From contig JAZGUH010000271.1 in the NCBI GenBank assembly GCA_037893225.1, positions 1,984,001-2,048,000 on the forward strand: a stretch of DNA of 64,000 bases. Reading direction: 5' to 3'. Source of the DNA: Hippasteria phrygiana (Eukaryota; Echinodermata; Asteroidea; Valvatida; Goniasteridae). The number at the start of each line of letters is the position of its first letter. Position 1 is the stretch's first letter. The notes below the pieces were generated by a model, which had not been told where the DNA came from, did not search any database, and saw nothing but the letters and a program-made list of their open reading frames with translations. Made by a program: the position numbers and the translations under genes. Below, piece by piece: positions 49,314 through 61,123 of the stretch.

Positions 49314-51362
49314 ATTGCAACATGTAGCGCCAGATCTAAGCTATCCATACATGTCAAAATTACTGAATTTGGTTGATATTTCATGCAATTATGAATGAAT
49401 AAAGCAAGTCCATACCCCAGGGAATTTGACAGGCATGGAGCAATAAATAGACGGTAATATGTACACAGATGTTGACCGGAAAGAAAATAGACATTGCGAG
49501 GTTTGAATTTTCCGCACAAGTTTGAACTCTAGGAAGCCGCCGATGATTGCAACATGTAGCGCCAGATCTAAGCTATCCATACATGTCAAAATTACTGTAT
49601 TTGGTTGATATTTCATGCAATTATGAATGAGTAAAGCAAGTCCATACCCCAGGGAATTTGACAGGCATGGAGCAATAAATAGAAGGTAATATGCACACAG
49701 ATGGTGGCCGGGAAGAAAATAAACATTGCGAGGTTTGAATTTTCTCCACAAGTTTGAACTCTGGGAAGCCGCCGATGATTGCAACATGTAGCGCCAGATC
49801 TAAGCTATACATACATGTCAACATTACTGCATTTGGTTGATATTTCATGCAATTATAAATGAGTAAAGCAAGTCCATACCCCAGGGAATTTGACATGCAT
49901 GGAGCAATAAATAGAAGGTAATATGCACACAGATGGTGGCCGGGAAGAAAATAAACATTGCGAGGTTTGAATTTTCTCCACAAGTTTGAACTCTAAGAAG
50001 CCGCCGATAATTGCAACATGTAGCGCCAGATCTAAGCTATCCATACATGTCAAAATTACTGAATTTGGTTGATATTTCATGCAATTATGAATGAGTAAAG
50101 CAAGTCCATACCCCAGGGAATTTGACATGCATGGAGCAATAAATAGACGGTAATATGTACACAGATGTTGGCCGGAAAGAAAATAAACATTGCGAGGTTT
50201 GAATTTTCTCCACAAGTTTTAACTCTAAGAAGCCGCCGATGATTGCAACATGTAGCGCCAGATCTAAGCTATCCATACATGTCAAAATTACTGAATTTGG
50301 TTGATATTTCATGCAATTATGAATGAATAAAGCAAGTCCATACCCCAGGGAATTTGACAGGCATGGAGCAATAAATAGACGGTAATATGTACACAGATGT
50401 TGACCGGAAAGAAAATAGACATTGCGAGGTTTGAATTTTCCGCACAAGTTTGAACTCTAGGAAGCCGCCGATGATTGCAACATGTAGCGCCAGATCTAAG
50501 CTATCCATACATGTCAAAATTACTGTATTTGGTTGATATTTCATGCAATTATGAATGAGTAAAGCAAGTCCATACCCCAGGGAATTTGACAGGCATGGAG
50601 CAATAAATAGAAGGTAATATGCACACAGATGGTGGCCGGGAAGAAAATAAACATTGCGAGGTTTGAATTTTCTCCACAAGTTTGAACTCTGGGAAGCCGC
50701 CGATGATTGCAACATGTAGCGCCAGATCTAAGCTATACATACATGTCAACATTACTGCATTTGGTTGATATTTCATGCAATTATAAATGAGTAAAGCAAG
50801 TCCATACCCCAGGGAATTTGACATGCATGGAGCAATAAATAGAAGGTAATATGCACACAGATGGTGGCCGGGAAGAAAATAAACATTGCGAGGTTTGAAT
50901 TTTCTCCACAAGTTTGAACTCTAAGAAGCCGCCGATAATTGCAACATGTAGCGCCAGATCTAAGCTATCCATACATGTCAAAATTACTGAATTTGGTTGA
51001 TATTTCATGCAATTATGAATGAGTAAAGCAAGTCCATACCCCAGGGAATTTGACATGCATGGAGCAATAAATAGACGGTAATATGTACACAGATGTTGGC
51101 CGGAAAGAAAATAAACATTGCGAGGTTTGAATTTTCTCCACAAGTTTTAACTCTAAGAAGCCGCCGATGATTGCAACATGTAGCGCCAGATCTAAGCTAT
51201 CCATACATGTCAAAATTACTGAATTTGGTTGATATTTCATGCAATTATGAATGAATAAAGCAAGTCCATACCCCAGGGAATTTGACAGGCATGGAGCAAT
51301 AAATAGACGGTAATATGTACACAGATGTTGACCGGAAAGAAAATAGACATTGCGAGGTTTGA
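49314..51362 (+). repeat. 4-monomer HOR, tandem duplication (928 bp)
   Basis: Positions 49,314-50,434 match 50,242-51,362 at offset 928 bp (four monomers). The marker is GAATTTTCCGCAC (near 49,507 and 50,435), together with CATGTCAACATTAC (near 49,817 and 50,745). A-type monomers are abundant again, and two stand next to each other at 49,622-50,085, which is unusual in this array. The match stops where GAATTTTCCGCAC is replaced by GAGTTTTCTCCAC at 51,363. Confidence 0.85.
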
Positions 51363-54300
51363 GTTTTCTCCACAAGTTTGAACTCTAGGAAGCCGCCGAT
51401 GATTGCAACATGTAGCGCCAGATCTAAGCTATCCATACATGTCAAAATTACTGTATTTGGTTGATATTTCATGCAATTATGAATGAGTAAAGCAAGTCCA
51501 TACCCCAGGGAATTTGACAGGCATGGAGCAATAAATAGAAGGTAATATGCACACAGATGGTGGCCGGGAAGAAAATAAACATTGCGAGGTTTGAATTTTC
51601 TCCACAAGTTTTAACTCTAGGAAGCCGCCGATAATTGCATCATGTAGCGCCAGATCTAAGCTATACATACATGGCAAAATTACTGCATTTTGTTGATATT
51701 TCATGCAATTATGAATGAGTAAAGCATGTCCATACCCCAGGGAATTTGACATGCATGGAGCAATACATAGACGGTAATATGTACACAGATGTTGGCCGGG
51801 AAGAAAATAAACATTGCGAGGTTTGAATTTTCTCCACAAGTTTGAACTCTGGGAAGCCGCCGATGATTGCAACATGTAGCGCCAGATCTAAGCTATACAT
51901 ACATGTCAAAATTACTGCATTTGGTTGATATTTCATGCAATTATAAATGAGTAAAGCAAGTCCATACCCCAGGGAATTTGACATGCATGGAGCAATAAAT
52001 AGAAGGTAATATGCACACAGATGGTGGCCGGGAAGAAAATAAACATTGCGAGGTTTGAATTTTCTCCACAAGTTTGAACTCTGGGAAGCCGCCGATGATT
52101 GCAACATGTAGCGCCAGATCTAAGCTATACATACATGTCAAAATTACTGCATTTGGTTGATATTTCATGCAATTATAAATGAGTAAAGCAAGTCCATACC
52201 CCAGGGAATTTGACATGCATGGAGCAATAAATAGAAGGTAATATGCACACAGATGGTGGCCGGGAAGAAAATAAACATTGCGAGGTTTGAATTTTCTCCA
52301 CAAGTTTGAACTCTAAGAAGCCGCCGATAATTGCAACATGTAGCGCCAGATCTAAGCTATCCATACATGTCAAAATTACTGAATTTGGTTGATATTTCAT
52401 GCAATTATGAATGAGTAAAGCAAGTCCATACCCCAGGGAATTTGACATGCATGGAGCAATAAATAGACGGTAATATGTACACAGATGTTGGCCGGAAAGA
52501 AAATAAACATTGCGAGGTTTGAATTTTCTCCACAAGTTTTAACTCTAAGAAGCCGCCGATGATTGCAACATGTAGCGCCAGATCTAAGCTATCCATACAT
52601 GTCAAAATTACTGAATTTGGTTGATATTTCATGCAATTATGAATGAATAAAGCAAGTCCATACCCCAGGGAATTTGACAGGCATGGAGCAATAAATAGAC
52701 GGTAATATGTACACAGATGTTGACCGGAAAGAAAATAGACATTGCGAGGTTTGAGTTTTCTCCACAAGTTTGAACTCTAGGAAGCCGCCGATGATTGCAA
52801 CATGTAGCGCCAGATCTAAGCTATCCATGCATGTCAAAATTACTGTATTTGGTTGATATTTCATGCAATTATGAATGAGTAAAGCAAGTCCATACCCCAG
52901 GGAATTTGACAGGCATGGAGCAATAAATAGAAGGTAATATGCACACAGATGGTGGCCGGGAAGAAAATAAACATTGCGAGGTTTGAATTTTCTCCACAAG
53001 TTTTAACTCTAGGAAGCCGCCGATAATTGCATCATGTAGCGCCAGATCTAAGCTATACATACATGGCAAAATTACTGCATTTTGTTGATATTTCATGCAA
53101 TTATGAATGAGTAAAGCATGTCCATACCCCAGGGAATTTGACATGCATGGAGCAATACATAGACGGTAATATGTACACAGATGTTGGCCTGGAAGAAAAT
53201 ACACATTGCGAGGTTTGAATTTCCTCCACAAGTTTGAACTCTGGGAAGCCGCCGATGATTGCAACATGTAGCGCCAGATCTAAGCTATACATACATGTAA
53301 AAATTACTGCATTTGGTTGATATTTCATGCAATTATAAATGAGTAAAGCAAGTCCATACCCCAGGGAATTTGACATGCATGGAGCAATAAATAGAAGGTA
53401 ATATGTACACAGATGTTGACCGGAAAGAAAATAGACATTGCGAGGTTTGAATTTTCCGCACAAGTTTGAACTCTAGGAAGCCGCCGATGATTGCAACATG
53501 TAGCGCCAGATCTAAGCTATACATACATGTCAAAATTACTGCATTTGGTTGATATTTCATGCAATTATAAATGAGTAAAGCAAGTCCATACCCCAGGGAA
53601 TTTGACATGCATGGAGCAATAAATAGAAGGTAATATGCACACAGATGGTGGCCGGGAAGAAAATAAACATTGCGAGGTTTGAATTTTCTCCACAAGTTTG
53701 AACTCTAAGAAGCCGCCGATAATTGCAACATGTAGCGCCAGATCTAAGCTATCCATACATGTCAAAATTACTGAATTTGGTTGATATTTCATGCAATTAT
53801 GAATGAGTAAAGCAAGTCCATACCCCAGGGAATTTGACATGCATGGAGCAATAAATAGACGGTAATATGTACACAGATGTTGGCCGGAAAGAAAATAAAC
53901 ATTGCGAGGTTTGAATTTTCTCCACAAGTTTTAACTCTAAGAAGCCGCCGATGATTGCAACATGTAGCGCCAGATCTAAGCTATCCATACATGTCAAAAT
54001 TACTGAATTTGGTTGATATTTCATGCAATTATGAATGAATAAAGCAAGTCCATACCCCAGGGAATTTGACAGGCATGGAGCAATAAATAGACGGTAATAT
54101 GTACACAGATGTTGACCGGAAAGAAAATAGACATTGCGAGGTTTGAGTTTTCTCCACAAGTTTGAACTCTAGGAAGCCGCCGATGATTGCAACATGTAGC
54201 GCCAGATCTAAGCTATCCATGCATGTCAAAATTACTGTATTTGGTTGATATTTCATGCAATTATGAATGAGTAAAGCAAGTCCATACCCCAGGGAATTTG

Positions 54301-54912
54301 ACAGGCATGGAGCAATAAATAGAAGGTAATATGCACACAGATGGTGGCCGGGAAGAAAATAAACATTGCGAGGTTTAAATTTTCTCCACAAGTTTTAACT
54401 CTAGGAAGCCGCCGATAATTGCATCATGTAGCGCCAGATCTAAGCTATACATACATGGCAAAATTACTGCATTTTGTTGATATTTCATGCAATTATGAAT
54501 GAGTAAAGCATGTCCATACCCCAGGGAATTTGACATGCATGGAGCAATACATAGACGGTAATATGTACACAGATGTTGGCCTGGAAGAAAATACACATTG
54601 CGAGGTTTGAATTTCCTCCACAAGTTTGAACTCTGGGAAGCCGCCGATGATTGCAACATGTAGCGCCAGATCTAAGCTATACATACATGTAAAAATTACT
54701 GCATTTGGTTGATATTTCATGCAATTATAAATGAGTAAAGCAAGTCCATACCCCAGGGAATTTGACATGCATGGAGCAATAAATAGAAGGTAATATGTAC
54801 ACAGATGTTGACCGGAAAGAAAATAGACATTGCGAGGTTTGAATTTTCCGCACAAGTTTGAACTCTAGGAAGCCGCCGATGATTGCAACATGTAGCGCCA
54901 GATCTAAGCTAT
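51363..54912 (+). repeat. 6-monomer HOR (1,392 bp), tandem
   Basis: Positions 52,083-53,520 match 53,475-54,912 at offset 1,392 bp (six monomers). A third, partial copy lies before it: 51,014 to about 51,700 matches 52,406 to about 53,100. Shared rare markers in the last two copies are CCATGCATGTC (52,825-52,835 and 54,217-54,227) and GGCCTGGAAG with AAAATACAC. A private G to A at 54377 (GGTTTAAATT) occurs only in the last copy. A hybrid A/B monomer is present in both copies (53,393 and 54,785). Confidence 0.85.
53393..53431 (+). other. Hybrid A/B haplotype patch (copied at 54,785-54,823)
   Basis: The A-type base A63 (TAGAAGGTAATATG) is followed here by B-type T73 and T83, and then by GACCGG. 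Elsewhere A63 is always coupled to C73. The switch occurs within about 10 bp. It was duplicated with the 6-monomer unit, so it predates that duplication. The likely origin is an exchange or conversion tract joining an A-type left half to a GACCGG-type B right half. Confidence 0.75.
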
Positions 54913-56099
54913 CCATACATGTCAAAATTACTGTATTTGGTTGACATTTCATGCAATTATGAATGAGTAAAGCAAGTCCATACCCCAGGGAATTTGACAG
55001 GCATGGAGCAATAAATAGACGGTAATATGTACACAGATGTTGGCCGGAAAGAAAATAAACATTGCGAGGTTTGAATTTTCTCCACAAGTTTTAACTCTAG
55101 GAAGCCGCCGATAATTGCAACATGTAGCGCCAGATCTAAGCTATCCATACATATCAAAATTACTGCATTTGGTTGATATTTCATGCAATTATGAATGAAT
55201 AAAGCAAGTCCATACCCCAGGGAATTTGACAGGCATGGAGCAATAAATAGACGGTAATATGTACACAGATGTTGGCCGGAAAGAAAATAAACATTGCGAG
55301 CTTTGAATTTTCTCCACAAGTTTTAACTCTAGGAAGCCGCCGATAATTGCAACATGTAGCGCCAGATCTAAGCTATCCATACATGTCAAAATTACTGCAT
55401 TTGGTTGATATTTCATGCAATTATGAATGAATAAAGCAAGTCCATACCCCAGGGAATTTGACAGGCATGGAGCAATAAATAGACGGTAATATGTACACAG
55501 ATGTTGGCCGGAAAGAAAATAAACATTGAGAGGTTTGAATTTTCTCCACAAGTTTTAACTCTAAGAAGCCGCCGATGATTGCAACATGTAGCGCCAGATC
55601 TAAGCTATCCATACATGTCAAAATTACTGTATTTGGTTGATATTTCATGCAATTATGAATGAGTAAAGCAAGTCCATACCCCAGGGAATTTGACAGGCAT
55701 GGAGCAATAAATAGACGGTAATATGTACACAGATGTTGGCCGGAAAGAAAATAAACATTGCGAGGTTTGAATTTTCTCCACAAGTTTTAACTCTAGGAAG
55801 CCGCCGATAATTGCAACATGTAGCGCCAGATCTAAGCTATCCATACATGTCAAAATTACTGCATTTGGTTGATATTTCATGCAATTATGAATGAGTAAAG
55901 CAAGTCCATACCCCAGGGAATTTGACATGCATGGAGCAATAAATAGAAGGTAATATGCACACAGATGGTGGCCGGGAAGAAAATAAACATTGCGAGGTTT
56001 GAATTTTCTCCACAAGTTTGAACTCTAAGAAGCCGCCGATAATTGCAACATGTAGCGCCAGATCTAAGGTATTCATACATATCAAAATTACTGCATTTG
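54913..56099 (+). repeat. B-type-rich monomers between HOR blocks
   Basis: About five monomers in the style of the 17-21 kb region (TGAATGAATAAAG, GACAGG, CCGGAAAG), with private changes GGTTGACATTT near 54,943, CATATCAAAATT near 55,152, GAGCTTTGAA near 55,300 and ATTGAGAGG near 55,528. One A-type monomer lies at 55,886-56,117. I could not assign this piece to a clear long-range partner. No gene is present. Confidence 0.7.
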
Positions 56100-59000
56100 G
56101 TTGATATTTCATGCAATTATGAATGAATAAAGCAAGTCCATACCCCAGGGAATTTGACAGGCATGGAGCAATAAATAGACGGTAATATGTACACAGATGT
56201 TGGCCGGAAAGAAAATAAACATTGCGAGGTTTGAATTTTCTCCACAAGTTTTAACTCTAAGAAGCCGCCGATAATTGCATCATGTAGCGCCAGATCTAAG
56301 CTATACATACATGTCAAAATTACTGCATTTGGTTGATATTTCATGCAATTATGAAAGAGTAAAGCAAGTCCATACCCCAGGGAATTTGACATGCATGGAG
56401 CAATACATAGACGGTAATATGTACACAGATGTTGGCCGGAAAGAAAATAAACATTGCGAGGTTTGTATTTTCTCCACAAGTTTTAACTCTAGGAAGCCGC
56501 CGATAATTGCAACATGTAGCGCCAGATCTAAGCTATCCATACATGTCAAAATTACTGCATTTGGTTGATATTTCATGCAATTATGAATGAGTAAAGCAAG
56601 TCCATACCCCAGGGAATTTGACATGCATGGAGCAATAAATAGACGGTAATATGTACACAGATGTTGGCCGGAAAGAAAATAAACATTGCGAGGTTTGAAT
56701 TTTCTCAACAAGTTTTAACTCTAGGAAGCCGCCGATATTTGCAACATGTAGCGCCAGATCTAAGCTATCCATACATGTCAAAATTACTGCATTTGGTTGA
56801 TATTTCATGCAATTATGAATGAGTAAAGCAAGTCCATACCCCAGGGAATTTGACATGCATGGAGCAATAAATAGACGGTAATATGTACACAGATGTTGGC
56901 CGGAAAGAAAATAAACATTGCGAGGTTTGAATTTTTTCCACAAGTTTTAACTCTAGGAAGCCGCCGATAATTGCAACATGTAGCGCCAGATCTAAGCTAT
57001 CCATACATGTCAAAATTACTGCATTTGGTTGATATTTCATGCAATTATGAATGAATAAAGCAAGTCCATACCCCAGGGAATTTGACAGGCATGGAGCAAT
57101 AAATAGACGGTAATATGTACACAGATGTTGGCCGGAAAGAAAATAAACATTGCGAGGTTAGAATTTTCTCCACAAGTTTTAACTCTAGGAAGCCGCCGAT
57201 AATTGCAACATGTAGCGCCAGATCTAAGCTATCCATACATGTCAAAATTACTGCATTTGGTTGATATTTCATGCAATTATGAATGAATAAAGCAAGTCCA
57301 TACCCCAGGGAATTTGACATGCATGGAGCAATAAATAGACGGTAATATGTACACATTTGTTGGCCGTGAAGAAAATAAACATTGCGAGGTTTGAATTTTC
57401 TCCACAAGTTTTAACTCTAGGAAGCCGCCGATAATTGCAACATGTAGCGCCAGATCTAAGCTATCCATACATGTCAAAATTGCTGCATTTGGTTGATATT
57501 TCATGCAATTATGAATGAATAAAGCAAGTCCATACCCCAGGGAATTTGACATGCATGGAGCAATAAATAGACGGTAATATGTACACAGATGTTGGCCGGA
57601 AAGAAAATAGACATTGCGAGGTTTGAATTTTCTCCACAAGTTTGAACTCTAGGAAGCCGCCGATAATTGCAACATGTAGCGCCAGATCTAAGCTATCCAT
57701 ACATGTCAAAATTACTGCATTTGGTTGATATTTCATGCAATTATGAATGAATAAAGCAAGTCCATACCCCAGGAAATTTGACAGGCATGGAGCAATAAAT
57801 AGACGGTAATATGTACACAGATGTTGGCCGGAAAGAAAATAAACATTGCGAGGTTTGAATTTTCTCCACAAGTTTTAACTCTAAGAAGCCGCCGATGATT
57901 GCAACATGTAGCGCCAGATCTAAGCTATCCATACATGTCAAAATTACTGTATTTGGTTGATATTTCATGCAATTATGAATGAGTAAAGCAAGTCCATACC
58001 CCAGGGAATTTGACATGCATGGAGCAATAAATAGACGGTAATATGTACACAGATGTTGGCCGGAAAGAAAATAAACATTGCGAGGTTTGAATTTTCTCCA
58101 CAAGTTTTAACTCTAGGAAGCCGCCGATAATTGCAACATGTAGCGCCAGATCTAAGCTATCCATACATGTCAAAATTACTGCATTTGGTTGATATTTCAT
58201 GCAATTATGAATGAATAAAGCAAGTCCATACGCCAGGGAATTTGACAGGCATGGAGCAATAAATAGACGGTAATATGTACACATTTGTTGGCCGTGAAGA
58301 AAATAAACATTGCGAGGTTTGAATTTTCTCCACAAGTTTGAACTCTAGGAAGCCGCCGATAATTGCATCATGTAGCGCCAGATCTAAGCTATACATACAT
58401 GTAAAAATTACTGCATTTGGTTGATATTTCATGCAATTATGAATGAGTAAAGCATGTCCATACCCCAGGGAATTTGACATGCATGGAGCAATACATAGAC
58501 GGTAATATGTACACAGATGTTGGCCGGGAAGAAAATAAACATTGCGAGGTTTGAATTTTCTCCACAAGTTTGAACTCTGGGAAGCCGCCGATGATTGCAA
58601 CATGTAGCGCCAGATCTAAGCTATACATACATGTAAAAATTACTGCATTTGGTTGATATTTCATGCAATTATAAATGAGTAAAGGAAGTCCATACCCCAG
58701 GGAATTTGACATGCATGGAGCAATAAATAGAAGGTAATATGCACACAGATGGTGGCCGGGAAGAAAATAAACATTGCGAGGTTTGAATTTTCTCCACAAG
58801 TTTGAACTCTAAGAAGCCGCCGATAATTGCAACATGTAGCGCCAGATCTAAGCTATCCATACATGTCAAAATTACTGTATTTGGTTGATATTTCATGCAA
58901 TTATGAATGAGTAAAGCAAGTCCATACCCCAGGGAATTTGACATGCATGGAGCAATAAATAGACGGTAATATGTACACAGATGTTGGCCGGAAAGAAAAT

Positions 59001-61123
59001 AAACATTGCGAGGTTTGAATTTTCTCCACAAGTTTTAACTCTAGGAAGCCGCCGATAATTGCAACATGTAGCGCCAGATCTAAGCTATCCATACATGTCA
59101 AAATTACTGCATTTGGTTGATATTTCATGCAATTATGAATGAATAAAGCAAGTCCATACGCCAGGGAATTTGACAGGCATGGAGCAATAAATAGACGGTA
59201 ATATGTACACATGTGTTGGCCGTGAAGAAAATAAACATTGCGAGGTTTGAATTTTCTCCACAAGTTTGAACTCTAGGAAGCCGCCGATAATTGCATCATG
59301 TAGCGCTAGATCTAAGCTATACATACATATCAAAATTACTGCATTTGGTTGATATTTCATGCAATTATGAAAGAGTAAAGCAAGTCCATACCCCAGGGAA
59401 TTTGACATGCATGGAGCAATACATAGACGGTAATATGTACACAGATGTTGGCCGGAAAGAAAATAAACATTGCGAGGTTTGTATTTTCTCCACAAGTTTT
59501 AACTCTAGGAAGCCGCCGATAATTGCAACATGTAGCGCCAGATCTAAGCTATCCATACATGTCAAAATTACTGCATTTGGTTGATATTTCATGCAATTAT
59601 GAATGAGTAAAGCAAGTCCATACCCCAGGGAATTTGACATGCATGGAGCAATAAATAGACGGTAATATGTACACAGATGTTGGCCGGAAAGAAAATAAAC
59701 ATTGCGAGGTTTGAATTTTCTCAACAAGTTTTAACTCTAGGAAGCCGCCGATATTTGCAACATGTAGCGCCAGATCTAAGCTATCCATACATGTCAAAAT
59801 TACTGCATTTGGTTGATATTTCATGCAATTATGAATGAGTAAAGCAAGTCCATACCCCAGGGAATTTGACATGCATGGAGCAATAAATAGACGGTAATAT
59901 GTACACAGATGTTGGCCGGAAAGAAAATAAACATTGCGAGGTTAGAATTTTCTCCACAAGTTTTAACTCTAGGAAGCCGCCGATAATTGCAACATGTAGC
60001 GCCAGATCTAAGCTATCCATACATGTCAAAATTACTGCATTTGGTTGATATTTCATGCAATTATGAATGAATAAAGCAAGTCCATACGCCAGGGAATTTG
60101 ACAGGCATGGAGCAATAAATAGACGGTAATATGTACACATGTGTTGGCCGTGAAGAAAATAAACATTGCGAGGTTTGAATTTTCTCCACAAGTTTGAACT
60201 CTAGGAAGCCGCCGATAATTGCATCATGTAGCGCTAGATCTAAGCTATACATACATATCAAAATTACTGCATTTGGTTGATATTTCATGCAATTATGAAA
60301 GAGTAAAGCAAGTCGATACCCCAGGGAATTTGACATGCATGGAGCAATACATAGACGGTAATATGTACACAGATGTTGGCCGGAAAGAAAATAAACATTG
60401 CGAGGTTTGTATTTTCTCCACAAGTTTTAACTCTAGGAAGCCGCCGATAATTGCAACATGTAGCGCCAGATCTAAGCTATCCATACATGTCAAAATTACT
60501 GCATTTGGTTGATATTTCATGCAATTATGAAAGAGTAAAGCAAGTCCATACCCCAGGGAATTTGACATGCATGGAGCAATAAATAGACGGTAATATGTAC
60601 ACAGATGTTGGCCGGAAAGAAAATAAACATTGCGAGGTTTGAATTTTCTCAACAAGTTTTAACTCTAGGAAGCCGCCGATATTTGCAACATGTAGCGCCA
60701 GATCTAAGCTATCCATACATGTCAAAATTACTGCATTTGGTTGATATTTCATGCAATTATGAATGAGTAAAGCAAGTCCATACCCCAGGGAATTTGACAT
60801 GCATGGAGCAATAAATAGACGGTAATATGTACACAGATGTTGGCCGGAAAGAAAATAAACATTGCGAGGTTAGAATTTTCTCCACAAGTTTTAACTCTAG
60901 GAAGCCGCCGATAATTGCAACATGTAGCGCCAGATCTAAGCTATCCATACATGTCAAAATTACTGCATTTGGTTGATATTTCATGCAATTATGAATGAAT
61001 AAAGCAAGTCCATACCCCAGGGAATTTGACATGCATGGAGCAATAAATAGACGGTAATATGTACACATTTGTTGGCCGTGAAGAAAATAAACATTGCGAG
61101 GTTTGAATTTTCTCCACAAGTTT
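56100..61123 (+). repeat. 5.0-kb long-range duplication, right copy (63-monomer offset)
   Basis: Partner of 41,484-46,507 at offset 14,616 bp. It starts where 56,099 (G of CATTTGG) and 41,483 (T of CATTTTG) differ. It ends at 61,124, where TTTGAACTC replaces TTTTAACTC. The right end coincides with the start of a 12-monomer tandem copy (61,124 equals 58,340 plus 2,784). The loss of similarity is therefore explained by a later duplication that interrupts a longer 63-monomer repeat. Confidence 0.9.

Noticed and set aside
52825..52835. CCATGCATGTC making a perfect 11-bp dyad in its own monomer
   Set aside because: The left arm of that monomer is GACAGGCATGG (T43G), so one mismatch remains. The change is a useful marker (also at 54,217) but not a perfected dyad.
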